From Apoda limacodes (taxonomy: Eukaryota; Arthropoda; Insecta; Lepidoptera; Limacodidae), in NCBI GenBank assembly GCA_946406115.1, contig OX291545.1, positions 13,406,001 to 13,470,000 of the forward strand: a DNA stretch of 64,000 bases, given 5' to 3'. Numbering within the stretch: position 1 is the first letter of the stretch; each line of letters begins with the position of its first letter. Below the pieces are notes generated by a model. The model was not told where the DNA came from, searched no databases, and saw only the letters and a program-made list of their open reading frames with translations. Positions 10,936-21,467 of the stretch are shown here, piece by piece. Both the position numbers and the translations under genes were made by a program.

Positions 10936-11085
10936 GGCAACCCCGCGGGGAGCCCTTGAGCTTTGAGTGCTATATGGGCTGAGACTCGTTCAGAGTTGCA
11001 TCAACCAACTGCATAGTCAGTCAGAAAAAAAAAATAATACTTTTGCTCTTGATTTTGATACATGACATTTTCAACCTATTTTTCA
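10935..11085 (-). repeat. Repeat family A, antisense; inverted partner of 11,815-11,890
   Basis: CCAACTGCATAGTCAGTCAG, a poly-A run, then ATAATACTTTTGCTCTTGAT and TTTGATACATGACATTTT is the reverse complement of 11,822-11,890. The part CCAACTGCATAGTCAG plus poly-A also ends the family A copy at 56,560-56,590. Confidence 0.6.
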
Positions 11086-11710
11086 ATACGGGAAATAACA
11101 CCCAGCTAAAAATTTTGCCAGATCTTGCCACGTTTATAAGCTATTTCGAGGGTCATTATCACAAATAGATTGGAAGTCCTCTTGCCTTTATTAAACGATT
11201 TTCAACCACTTGCATAGGGGGGCACTATAGCACATTCAAACATTGAGGCAGACTATACAAAAGGTGTCCTCGGACATCAGCCCATGTGTCAAGTCTCTGT
11301 GGACTATGAGAATGTTGACAGGCAATGCGTCAAGGTGTTTGAGATGTTTGTGTGATTCGACAACGAAATCAGTTCTACAAAACAGTCAAACATGACCTAT
11401 CCAGCTACGAAAAGGAGTGAACCCGTTTATCACGTCCTCGAAACTGTTTACAATCGCACTGATGTCTTGATAACTGGAAAGGACCGGGCTGTAAACAGCG
11501 AGTAAATCTCACATCTACAATTTTCTGACGATGATGTTATAGTGCAGTTGGGTAAAAATCATTTTGAAAAATCATCAATCAATCAATCAATCATTTAAAT
11601 TGGGCAGGATTTAGGAAGCTTTGTCACGTCTTTACGTCGTCCATGCAGCAATGCTTTTACCTGCTCTTTCAAGACAAGAAGTCCATACTTATGTTATAAA
11701 TGCTGTCTGT
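11086..11710. other. Unassigned; short ATCA microsatellite inside
   Basis: No coding sequence recognised. A run of (ATCA)n occupies about 11,572-11,596. Confidence 0.45.
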
Positions 11711-11714
11711 CTAT

Positions 11715-11822
11715 TTTTCTCACATAGGCTACTTGAAAACATCAAGTGTGAGTCGTAATTTTTCTATAATTGAGGAGTTGCCATGTAAATCCTACACCGA
11801 TAATCGAATTTAGAGCGTTCAA
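11715..11822 (-). repeat. ATTAGTATGGAT-family repeat fragment, antisense
   Basis: CACATAGGCTACTTGAAAAC, then CAAGTGTGAGTCGTAATTTT and AATCCTACACCGATAATCGA, is the reverse complement of the first half of the family (compare 37,030-37,150). Confidence 0.65.
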
Positions 11823-12190
11823 AATGTCATGTATCAAAATCAAGAGCAGAAGTATTATTTTTTATTTCCGACGGACTGCAGTTGGCTTGTCGCTCTTGGG
11901 GTCGTCCCTTCGACCAGTGTGAGCCTCAAACCCGAAGGTGAGTCAGCGCCAGGAAGGGAGTTCCCCGTTAAGCGGTTGCAATTGCGAGAGAGTGGGGGCG
12001 AGAGCACCCCGGCACTCTTTGATACCTCGTGTATCCATTTGTTCGCCGACGAACCTGGGGACGTGGGGGATGCCCTATTAGGAGAGATCATTTAGACTAA
12101 TCTCGCTATTATAGCGAAATCGTCGTCTGGGGCCGTTAGTCCGTGCCGAGGCTGCCTAACAATAGTTTTCCGACCGTGCCACGCCTACGG
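11823..12190 (+). repeat. Repeat family A, sense copy, GC-rich
   Basis: CTGCAGTTGGCTTGTCGCTC, GGGTCGTCCCTTCGACCAGT, GTGAGCCTCAAACCCGAAGG, TGAGTCAGCGCCAGGAAGGG and GTTCGCCGACGAACCTGGGG lie in the same order as in the reverse complement of 56,305-56,590. GC is far above the window average. It contains open but unmatched frames; it may be a 5' UTR/ORF1 part of a retrotransposon. Confidence 0.65.
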
Positions 12191-12924
12191 AGTTTTTCCA
12201 TATGAATAATTATGAAGTAAAGTGCCTACAATGCCATTTTTGCCGTATGAAAATAAATTTTTATACGTAGTCTTTATGATAAGTCATCTTTGTTGCCAAC
12301 ATTGAGATAAATCTAAGCTAATTAAAAAATTTAAACAGCAACGGTTCATCTTAATTGCTTTACTATTTACGTCAATATTACTAATTATAATTCAGTTAGG
12401 TACCTATTAACAATCTGTCGACAACATTTAAAAATAATGTACTATAATAACCTACTCAATGTTTATCACCTAAAATAGACACAGTAAATTAATACAATTA
12501 AAATGCATTATAAGTCGAATTTATCTTGTATAATCAAAATTATCTTTTTTTATTCTGATTAAGTATACGCTTTATCTTCTTACTAAAACTACCTATAATC
12601 TTTTTTACGACTTACGTATATGTCCACATAACGTGTATAGATACTTTGCTTTTCGTATTTACCTTAAAATTGTTTGGCGTGTTAAATTAATGCTAAATGG
12701 TAACTTTTTAGTTTGGAAGCAGCGCAGTTGATTGCATAAGTACCTAGACGACCATGTTATCAAATAAGATTTTCTCACATCGTCGACAAGATGCTGACAG
12801 TAAGTAAAAGTTAATAATTAGTTAAGGGTACCATAGGCTTTGCGAGTGCAATATGGTTCAGAGCTCTGTGGTATTTACTTAAATCAATATTTGTGATAAA
12901 AACGATGGCCGTAGGTACAGATGC
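12191..12924. other. No gene seen; AT-rich
   Basis: Nothing supported between two family A copies. Confidence 0.45.
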
Positions 12925-13066
12925 GATGTGGGACTGCGGGAGGAAGGGATTTACGCAATGGGTTACTTGGTGCCATTACTGCTCCACCGGGCTTTTGGTG
13001 CGAGACTCTGAAGGAGTCATATAGCGCCCAACGCTCAAGGGCTGCTCGCGGGGGAGCCTCGGCGGA
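12925..13066 (+). repeat. Repeat family A, short copy
   Basis: GCCATTACTGCTCCACCGGG, then CTTTTGGTGCGAGACTCTGA and AGGAGTC, matches the reverse complement of 56,517-56,550. It abuts the left arm of the foldback element. Confidence 0.55.
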
Positions 13067-13455
13067 AGTCCAAAATGGAGCAGCGTTTTTTTTTTCATTT
13101 GTTATAATTTTTAGAATTGTTTTTGGGTTCTAGATGTAAAGAACATGAAAATTTCGTGCCAGTAACGCAGCATGAAATGATCTGCAATAAAGCGGAGTCC
13201 TTTAATTCAGGTACTAGTGACGTGACGAACGAATTCAGGAAACAAACAATACTAGACTTTTTATTCTGATCGAGAGAGAGATCTATTCCTTTGCGTTGAA
13301 TTTGATTCCTCGCACGTAGATGCTGAGACGAATACAGAATACTTTTATCCGAATAAAGAGTTCCCACGAGGGTAATTTTTTTTGGGTGATATCGTGAAAA
13401 ATACCTATATTCACGTAACAATGGAGCAACAAGATAACTCGGTTTTCAGCTCAGA

Positions 13456-13653
13456 GGTAGTTGTAGCAACGTAGATGGACAAAGAATACTTTTAACTTTT
13501 CGTAAGGTCTCACAGCAATGGATTTTTCCGCAATTAAAATGCGGGGCACTATCCCTTTTCGTTGCAACGAGTTATATTTTAGCATAGGGGTAGCTGGGGA
13601 GCTTCAATAACATGGAAAATTTTTGTTCCTATTCACCAAGGAGTTCCTCTATA
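13456..13653 (+). repeat. Direct repeat copy 1 inside the foldback element
   Basis: From GTAGTTGTAGCAACGTAGAT through TTTTTCCGCAATTAAAATGC and GGGGCACTATCCCTTTTCGT to GGAGTTCCTCTATA, matched by copy 2 at 13,836-14,032 (offset about 380 bp). Confidence 0.75.
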
Positions 13654-13654
13654 G

Positions 13655-13700
13655 CAGTGGTTCTTAACCGGTGGTACTCGGACCACTGGTGGTCCCTGGA
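13655..13700 (+). repeat. hAT-like terminal sequence
   Basis: CAGTGGTTCTTAACCGGTGG is the usual left terminus of many hAT elements and follows CTCTATAG. The same octamer occurs at the end of direct repeat copy 2 (about 14,025-14,032), but a matching right terminus (GGTTAAGAACCACTG) is not present. Confidence 0.35.
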
Positions 13701-13835
13701 AGCTTTAGAAATGGTTGCTAAAGTTAAGTCACATGTGGATATAAATAAAGATACCACAAATAAACGGGGCAGAACTGAATACTTTATGATCGCACCGCCG
13801 ACGCTAAAAACCACCTTTTTGAAAAGTGTTAGAGG

Positions 13836-14032
13836 TAGTTGTAGGAACGTGGAAATGGACAAAGGATACTTTGAACTGTTCGAAAGGTCCCACAGCAAAG
13901 GATTTTTCTGCAATTAAAATGCGGGGCACTATCTCTTTTCGTTGCAACGAGTTAAATTTTGGCGTAGTAGCTAGAGAGCTACAATAACATGGAAATTTTT
14001 GGTTCCGATTCATCGAGGAATTCCTCTATAGG
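13836..14032 (+). repeat. Direct repeat copy 2 inside the foldback element
   Basis: GTAGTTGTAGGAACGTGGAA ... TTTTTCTGCAATTAAAATGC ... GGGGCACTATCTCTTTTCGT ... GGAATTCCTCTATAG parallels copy 1 at about 85-90 percent by eye. Confidence 0.75.
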
Positions 14033-14451
14033 TATTCCGCAATGACGAACGAACACCGCACGAGTGAGGTTAGTACTAAAAACGGGTTTTTCCCGCTCGT
14101 CCAACTATTTGGCTATCTTGTTGCTTCATTTTTACGTGAATATAGGTATTTTTCACGATATCACCCAAAAAAAAATTAGTCTCGTGGGAACTCTCTATTT
14201 GGATAAAAGTATTTTATATTTGTCTCAGCATCTATGTGCGAAAAATTAAGTTCAATGCAAAGAAATAGAGCGGAAAAAAACGATTCACGTGTGAGCTCTT
14301 GATCAGGTTTGTTTTCTAATTTCGTTCGTTACGTCACTAGTACCTCAATTTAAGAACTTCATTGCAGATCTTTTCATGTTCTTACATCTAAAACTGAAAA
14401 AAAATCTGAAAATTATAACAAATGAAAACAAACGACGCTCCATTTTGGACT

Positions 14452-15694
14452 ACCAACAAATAACCGTAAAAGCGAGATATATCTATAAAATCCAGCAAGT
14501 GTGAGTGCAATTCAAAATAATTCTTAGCAGTACTCGCTTCGTTCCCGTTCGTCGGTATCCTCAAAAAAAATCACAAAATTTTTCAAGTTGTTGTGTTTCA
14601 AGTTCTATTTAAAAGTAATCTTCGCAAATCTATAAATTAATAGTTTTAAAAAATATACGGCCTTTGTTACCCATCACTAGTAAAGTTTAAAATTTAACTT
14701 TACTTAGTTTAAAGTTTAAAAGTTACGATTAGATCAGTTAACTTAGCGGGACACTTTTTAATTCTTTTTCTATTGGTCGATTACGTTTTATTTTTTTTAT
14801 TTAACTTTATAATAAAAGTTAGAATGATCGACAATGGGCTGACTGAGTTGTCACCAGTCAGCAGTCAGCACGTTTCTGCCCTGCCCTCTGTCACGACTGC
14901 GTTTGAAACTTTCTCTTGCACGACTGGCATTCAATAAAGTGAGAGTCGGACTAGCACACCGTTCGTTCCGTACTACCATTAACGTAATTAACGAATAATA
15001 AAACTGTAATTTAGAAAATTAAACTTCAAACTGTAATTTATTTAAATAATAACTAAAAAAGAAGAAATAAAAGTTTTTTTTAATTTAATTATGCCAACCA
15101 TTTTATTGAGGTCGGTGCTACTCAAAATCGTCCGCACGCAACGACGTATGCCCGTTCAGGTTGCTTTCTCGCTGACGTCGACTTCGGGTCGGCTCATACC
15201 GAGACGCGAAGCGACGCTTGAAGATGAAGTGAAACTAAATATTTTATTTTAACTTAATTAATCATTGAATATTTCTCGACTCAATTAATACGTGATTAGA
15301 GAAAAATAATAAAATCACATGGCATAACCCTTGTTGATAAATCATGCAACAAATAACATCAATACAGTCTATTTGTTTGATAATCCCTTATTTTAACTGG
15401 GGTTGCTATAATTATTAGGATTTGATACGGGACGTTTAAGGTGATATGTCTTGAGAATAGCAATAAGCTTAAAAAACTATATTTTGGTACTATTAAATAC
15501 AATTTTTCATTAAATTAACGATTTGCGACAGTCGCTTTGTATTCACATTGCTGCATACGTGAATTTTAACGAAAAACGGGACAAAATAGCAATACGGGAC
15601 AAGGTTCTTAAATAATGGCAGTCCCGTATATACCCTAATATAATACATATTCTGTGAAAATTTCAAGCGTTTAATGCCTTTAATTCACACATAG
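14452..15694. other. No gene seen; short GC-rich patches
   Basis: Mostly AT-rich. Patches at 14,830-14,960 and 15,110-15,230 (with CTGACGTCGACTTCGGGTCG) are richer in CpG. They could be 5' ends of transcripts or old transposon pieces; no exon could be assigned. Confidence 0.35.
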
Positions 15695-15755
15695 CGTAGG
15701 CTTAGTAATATAGGCGTTCCGTTAGCACCCTTAGGCTACGGAACCCTAAAAATAA
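15695..15755 (-). repeat. GGTTCCG-family fragment, antisense
   Basis: CACCCTTAGGCTACGGAACC then CTAAAAATAAATAAA is the reverse complement of the family's start. Confidence 0.5.
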
Positions 15756-16030
15756 ATAAACTGTAGGTTTCAACTGGGTTTTATTCACTTTTTTCGGCTT
15801 GTGGCGAAAAAAATACCTATATTTATTGCGAAGGTAATATTTTATTACATAGAACTGACTTATTACATACACATGCATTTATTTCAACATACAAACATTT
15901 CAATCTGTACGAACGAACTTGCATTTTTTTTTGTGACAACCCTGAGTATCCTGAAACATTTTCAGTGTCTAGTTTTTGCGTCGAGACAAGGAAGTTTGCT
16001 CACTTTTAGTAGTTATTACGCTATGTTAGT

Positions 16031-16059
16031 AGTTTCTTTACAGAAGTAATAGATCTCAT
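16031..16059 (+). repeat. Left target-site duplication of antisense LINE
   Basis: The 29 bp from AGTTTCTTTACAGAAG to ATAGATCTCAT match 17,639-17,667 at 27 of 29 positions. Confidence 0.6.
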
Positions 16060-17638
16060 GCTGTCAAAGTCAAAGTCAAAGTCAAAATGGTTTATTCAAA
16101 TAAGGATTTTACAATCACTTTTGAATCGTCAAAGTTATAAAATATTATTTTTTGAACCCTCCCACCTTCCCGCCGGTTCACAATGTTGTTGATTTCTACC
16201 GAGAAGAATCCGGCAAGAAACTCGATAGTTACTCTTTTAAAAACACTTAAATAAACTAAAATACAATTAATGTTTTAAATAAAAGATTTTTAGTCGTACA
16301 ATTTTATGTTATTTCCATTTTAATTTGGTTTACCTATGCATCCTGTAATTGAGCATCATCAGTCCCAAGGATTTTTATCATTTACATAGTCTGAAATATT
16401 GTAATATGCCTTTTTACAAAGTACCTGCTTGATAAAAGATTTAAATTTACTTATTGATAGATTTTGAATTTTATTGGGAACTTTGTTGTAAAAGTGTATA
16501 CATTGCCCCATAAAAGAGTTACTTATTTTGTGTAGACGTGTATCATGCACCAACAGCTTATTTTTACTTCTAGTATTTACTTTGTGAACGTCACTTTTCT
16601 TGCTGAAACTATTGATCTTTTTATGTACATATAAAAGATTTTCATATATGTACTGCGACACTAAAGTTAAAATTTTTACTTCCCTAAACCTATCCCTCAG
16701 AGATATCCTAGATCCTAATTTATAAATAGCACGAATTGCCCTTTTTTGTAACAAAAATATTGTATTTACATCAGCAGCGCTACCCCATAATAGTATACCA
16801 TATGTCATTAAACTATGGAAATAGCTAAAATATACTATTTTTGCAGTGTCGACATCGGTCAATTGTCTTATTTTCTTGATCGCATACACAGCAGAGCTAA
16901 GTTTTTTGGCTAGGTTATGAATATGAGGACCCCATTGAAGTTTGGAGTCCAGCGTTATGCCAAGAAAGACTGTTGAATTAACAAGTTCTAATTGCTCGCC
17001 ATTAATATTAATACATGTCTGTCTCTGACTAACATTTGGTAATGTAAATTTAACACATTTGGTTTTTTTTTCATTAAGTAACAAATTATTAACGTTAAAC
17101 CAATTTACAATTTTAGAAAGGGCATCATTTAATTCATTATAACATGTCTGTCGTCTCTTAACTTAAAAAAGCAAAGAGGTGTCATCAGCAAATAAGACAA
17201 TGTCATGGTTTTTTACATTATATGGGAGATCGTTAATGTAAATAAGAAATAGAAAAGGACCTAAAATTGAGCCCTGAGGGACTCCTATAGTGACTGCTGA
17301 TCCCGGAGATCTTTCACCGTTGACATCTATTTTCTGTACTCTCCTACTCATATAGGATGTCAAAAGGTCGAGAGCTTTGCCTCTAATACCATAGTGATGT
17401 AGCTTCCTGATGAGATTTTCATGTTGAACACAGTCAAATGCCTTAGATAAATCACAAAACACTCCAAGGGCGTCATGCGAATCCTCCCAGGCGTTATATA
17501 TATTTTTTAAATAGTGCCACTCCTGCATCGGTTGTGGAACGGCCTTTCATAAAGCCAAACTGTTTACTACTAAGTCTGTCTACTAAGCTGTCAAACTAGA
17601 AAGAGCTATATTTCTTAAACTATTGATTGTAGAGTAGA
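16060..17638 (-). mobile_element. LINE family K (CR1/jockey-like), 5'-truncated, antisense, nearly intact reverse transcriptase
   Basis: On the minus strand: QFGFMKGRSTTDAG at about 17,530-17,565; FCDLSKAFDCVQHENL; GVPQGSILGPFLFLIYINDL; FADDTSLLF with the catalytic FADD at 17,181-17,192; then LLLNEKKTKCVKF; FLGITLDSKLQWGPHI; LMTYGILLWG; a 241-residue tail open from 17,084 to 16,359 ending KKAYYNISDYVNDKNPWD. A stop after the FADD block (near 17,163) and a frameshift near 17,528 break it. The 3' UTR includes the GTTTCTTGCCGGATTCTTCT motif (antisense at 16,199-16,220), and the element ends in tandem GTCAAA units at 16,062-16,087. The copy is relatively young, with only two or three lesions in 1.5 kb. 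Confidence 0.85.
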
Positions 17639-17740
17639 AGTTTATTTACAGAAGTAATAGATCGCATTGAAATCTTTATTTCGGATGACAGCTGTCAAAC
17701 TAGAAAGAACTATATTTCCAAAACTATTGATTGTAGACTA
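17589..17740 (+). repeat. Two direct copies of a 48 bp unit
   Basis: TGTCAAACTAGAAAGAGCTA, then TATTTCTTAAACTATTGATT, at 17,589-17,636 recurs at 17,692-17,740 with few changes. The first copy lies inside the 5' boundary of the LINE, so the exact junction is uncertain. Confidence 0.6.
17639..17667 (+). repeat. Right target-site duplication of antisense LINE
   Basis: AGTTTATTTACAGAAG to ATAGATCGCAT, matching 16,031-16,059 with two differences. Confidence 0.6.
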
Positions 17741-18164
17741 GTATAGACAATTTTTTTCAGTATAGGCGAGTAACGAGTTCTACCTTTTGCAAGCGGTTTT
17801 AAATAGATTTTTAAGATTTGCAAGCCTAATCGCACAATTTCTCGTTTCCAAATTCGCCTTTGCATGAAATAGAAAAAAATCAATATTGCACAAATCAGTA
17901 ATTTGTACGAATTATGAATTGTACGACATAGAAAAAAAATATCTAACAAATAAAGGGCGCGTTCGTTTTGGGATTAAGAGTTCCCACGATTGATACTTTT
18001 TACACTTTTGATAACGCCAGTTTTGCCACCGACATCTATTGTTCGTGTAGCTTTGAAAAGTTACTAACAACATTTTTGGTTGTAAAACTTGCAAAACGAA
18101 CGGTCGACGTACACACGCTATGATAAAACACACACACTACCATAAATAATGAATATGTATAATA
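17741..18164. other. Unassigned sequence
   Basis: No gene seen. CGAACGGTCG- and TGTACGAATTATGAATTG-like words recur around 19,620-19,780, which suggests an older repeat. Confidence 0.35.
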
Positions 18165-18918
18165 ATGATAATAGAATTCTTTATTGCACTAATTTTGTAC
18201 ATAGGCGAACTTAATGCCTTCAGGCATTTTCTACCAGTTAACCATTGGTAATGTAGATATAAATAAGGGGTTGTGCAGTGTTTGTTGTAATAGATCGTAG
18301 TAGCTTCAATAATGATAATAGATTAAGCGATAAAAGATAGAATATAAGAATTATATCATAAAGTATAATATGTAAATAAGAAGGTGGATAAAGTGTATAT
18401 AATTTTATACATAAACATACATATATGTATATATAATGCATATATATTTAGGCATAGTTCACTAGAAAGCGCTAATACCTGATCTATGTATTTTGGATGT
18501 CGATATAGTACCGATGCAGTATAGCTTTAAAGCTCTCTAGTGACTTTGCATTACGAATATTTACTGATAAATTATTCCACAAACAAACTGTTGTGACCGG
18601 GAACGAATCCGAATAAAATGTCGTACTATGCGTAGGGGTGCGGAGGAAATTGGAACGGCAAAACCATATCTGTCGCTCTTGGGAATCCAAGAACTCAAAT
18701 CGTTCTATTAAATAAGGAGGGGATAAAGGGTTATTAAGAATGCCAAAAATGCATGTTAGAAGATGAGTATTTCGGCGAAAACGGATATTGAGCCAATTTC
18801 ACTGTGTATGATATTGGGAGAAATGATCATACTTACGCAAGCCGAAAAAATAACGGATGCATAAGTTGAGAAGGCGGTCGAGTTTGTTAAGTAGTTCTTC
18901 AGTTATGTCGGGATAGCA

Positions 18919-19024
18919 TAAATCTGCATAGTCAATTATGGGAAGCAACAGGTAGTTAACTAGCGTAACCTTAGCTGATTGAGGTAAAAAGTGTTTCATT
19001 CTTTTTAGGGAATGCATCGTCGAA
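18919..19024 (-). repeat. Left arm of a perfect 106 bp inverted repeat
   Basis: All 106 bases match the reverse complement of 19,337-19,442. It encodes the SLKRMKHFLPQSAKVTLVNY part of the LINE on the minus strand. Confidence 0.9.
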
Positions 19025-19336
19025 AAGAGTAGAGTTGAAGATCATCAGCATAAAGATGGTAATGGCTGAAATTGATAACTGAGACATAAGTGTTTATAAC
19101 CACTGAGAATAATAAAGGAGATAGCACGCCGCCTTGAGGTACGCCACAATCAACATTGTACTAATCAGAGTAAAACTCGTCTATTCGTACACGTGCCCCT
19201 GAAGATACGATTGGAACCATTGTGCCGCTGATTATGATAGACATGAGAATATTATGGTTGACGCAATTGAATGCATTATTGAAATCTAAAAGAACAAGTA
19301 GTGTCAGTTTTCGGTCGTCCATGGCTCGTCAAAAAT

Positions 19337-19442
19337 TTCGACGATGCATTCCCTAAAAAGAATGAAACACTTTTTACCTCAATCAGCTAAGGTTACGCTA
19401 GTTAACTACCTGTTGCTTCCCATAATTGACTATGCAGATTTA
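19337..19442 (+). repeat. Right arm of a perfect 106 bp inverted repeat
   Basis: Same LINE segment as 18,919-19,024 but in plus orientation, 312 bp away. Confidence 0.9.
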
Positions 19443-19536
19443 TAGTGATATTAATTAGGGCCGTAGATGTACTTTGTGCTGGACGAAATCCAGACTGGAA
19501 TCTATTTAAAAGATTGTTGCAATAATGTATAGGCAG

Positions 19537-19655
19537 TTTAACAGATTAACAGTAAAACGCCACCTCCAGACATGGGTCTAAAGTTTAATTTTTCGATGGC
19601 AAAAGTGACAAAAAAAACAAAAACATCATAAACGAACGCATGACAGTTTGTTACA
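19537..19655 (+). repeat. Perfect 119 bp direct repeat, copy 1
   Basis: From TTTAACAGATTAACAG through CGCCACCTCCAGACATGGGT to GACAGTTTGTTACA, identical to 20,406-20,524. Confidence 0.9.
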
Positions 19656-20357
19656 GATGATGCTAAAATTTCAATATTTTTAACACCAATGAAAAACGAA
19701 CGGATGACAAATGACAAAGTAAACGATACTAATAATTCTACATCCCATCGTTTTACAAATTAGGAATTGTACGAACTGCTGGGCATTTTTTAGCTATTGC
19801 GCTTTCGTGCTGACTTTTACTGTTTTGTTGAAAACTCTATTTGCTATCCTGCCGTCAGTGTGACAAATTTGCCAAATTAGCGAAAATTGCAAGCTAAAAT
19901 AACAAAATATTAACCAACAGAGCAGGGGCCTTAGACAAGTGACAATTGAAAAATCGTGCGGTATCGCTATAGAACAAGCGTTTTCGAAACAATAGTGGTA
20001 GACTTATTGCTCTTGTATCGAAAACGCTGTATCGTGGGCGTCGGCTGGAAAACTCTACATTATTCGTGCCAATTATCGAAAATCGCTTATGTTTTTGTTT
20101 ATACTATGGATGGAATGTGGTGTTTTTTCTTTATTTGTCTCATATGATATTATTACTTTTATTTTTATTCAACTTACTAATTGTTGGTTTTAAAAATAAG
20201 AATATAGGTATTTATTGTATTGAATATTGAAATGTTATTATGCTTTAAGTAGGTATCTAGTTTATCTTAAATATTTTGCTGTGAAAATATTAGGTACTGA
20301 CGTAAAAATATTTAAGATCTCTACTAACGAAAATCTGGCTATACATTTACTATGAAT
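19656..20357. other. Unassigned sequence between perfect direct repeats
   Basis: No gene recognised. An open stretch at 19,956-20,147 has no recognisable protein features. Confidence 0.4.
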
Positions 20358-20413
20358 CTGTTAAATTAGAAATAAGGCTAATTATAGTATTAGCCTTATT
20401 TCTAATTTAACAG
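20358..20413. repeat. Perfect 25 bp hairpin with 6 nt loop
   Basis: Arms 20,358-20,382 and 20,389-20,413 (CTGTTAAATTAGAAATAAGG...) are exact reverse complements around TATAGT. The right arm runs into the start of the second 119 bp direct repeat. Confidence 0.9.
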
Positions 20414-20524
20414 ATTAACAGTAAAACGCCACCTCCAGACATGGGTCTAAAGTTTAATTTTTCGATGGCAAAAGTGACAAAAAAAACAAAAACATCATAA
20501 ACGAACGCATGACAGTTTGTTACA
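20406..20524 (+). repeat. Perfect 119 bp direct repeat, copy 2
   Basis: Identical to 19,537-19,655; offset 869 bp. Confidence 0.9.
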
Positions 20525-21464
20525 CAGATTTTTCATAACACCATCATTTTTAATTACAAAATGTTGCTTATGATGTAAAAATATAACAATAGTTAATTTT
20601 ATTTATTTGGTTAGGTATATTTCTACATATCAAAGACAAATAGATACCTATAATACAAATATTAAATACAACCACAACATGTAAATACCTAATTAACAAA
20701 ATACTTAAAATCTTTAAAAATATAATAAATATCTACAATAGATTTCAAGCCGCCATTTACAATGGGCGAACGCAAGTTCAACGAATATCAAAAAGGAATC
20801 GCGTTTGTAAAGTTGCAATACGGCTACCTAATGTATAGACAACTTTCGTATCGGCGCTCCGCAGTGGCTTGGCTATGGTACCAATACCATAGAAATTCAA
20901 CAAGTCTATGATTTTTTTTTCGATCGCTAGCAAGTGACGTCACAAACTTTATTTTCATACATTTTGTTCGATTCTATTCTTTTTTTCGTGACGCTAAATT
21001 TAAGAAGTCTAAGCCCCCATTGCTGCCAGAACGTTCCAAAAGAAACGAAATGCGTTCTATTTGTCATTGTTGTGTTCGCTGTGCGTTTTCCTATTTGATG
21101 CGTTCCTTTCGTTCTTTTTCCTTGGTGACCATTCTGGACACGAATCAGTTAAGCTGTTAGCGCATCTGTGACGGCTAAAAGACAAGGTCCTACGCTCCCT
21201 ATTAAAAAGTGTGTGTGTGTGTGTGTGAACGTATTATTGGTTAAGTAAGGCAGAAAATGCGCATTGTATCATTGTCGTTTATATGATAATGTAAACGTTA
21301 CGTACCTGTAAATTTATTGGTTAACGTACCTACCTATTGCAAAATACTGTGCACTATTTCTGTGGCTTTTAAATCTGTCTGACAAGACGGAACATAAATG
21401 CTAAACATGCCTCGCAGTTCGTGGTAAAGTAGTAGTCCCACAGCTGAATGTGGAACTGTGTCAC
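20525..21464. other. No gene seen; GT microsatellite
   Basis: AT-rich up to 20,755, then more mixed sequence. A (GT)n run lies at about 21,208-21,226. No exon or transposon protein supported. Confidence 0.45.
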
Positions 21465-21467
21465 TAA

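Larger units (their letters stand above)
13067..14451. mobile_element. Foldback-type element with long inverted arms
   Basis: The left arm (about 13,067-13,436) and the right arm (about 14,114-14,451) are inverted copies of each other, roughly 340-370 bp each. Shared blocks in order are GTCCAAAATGGAGC, CATTTGTTATAATTTT, TAGATGTAA, AACATGAAAA, GGTACTAGTGACGT, ATAGATGCTGAGAC, ATACTTTTATCC, GAGTTCCCACGAG, GGGTGATATCGTG, AAAATACCTATATTCACGTA and GCAACAAGATA. The 680 bp between the arms holds a 200 bp direct duplication. There is no convincing ORF, so any movement would have needed an enzyme from elsewhere. No target duplication was identified. Confidence 0.75.
18165..19515 (-). pseudogene. Second antisense LINE (jockey/CR1-like) with internal inversion
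   Basis: Minus-strand blocks run QSGFRPAQSTSTALI (about 19,470-19,515), LVLLDFNNAFNCVNHNIL, CGVPQGGVLSPLLFSVVINT, HLYADDLQLYS (YADD at 19,041-19,052), HSLKRMKHFLPQSAKVTLVN, YLLLPIIDYADLCYPDI, then, after a gap, TTVCLWNNLSVNIRNAKSLESFK near 18,500-18,620. Stops and frameshifts are present. The 3' end (GAATTCTTTATTGCACT, AATGCCTTCAGGCATTTTCT) matches a common lepidopteran LINE end. The segment 18,919-19,024 is present again, inverted, at 19,337-19,442. Confidence 0.8.

Noticed and set aside
11829..12095. Overlapping open frames on both strands (88 and 78 codons)
   Set aside because: Open because the family A repeat is GC-rich; neither frame is preserved in the copy at 56.3 kb.
13655..14032. 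Complete hAT element flanked by CTCTATAG
   Set aside because: The left terminus is hAT-like, but the second CTCTATAG belongs to a 200 bp direct repeat and no right terminus is visible.
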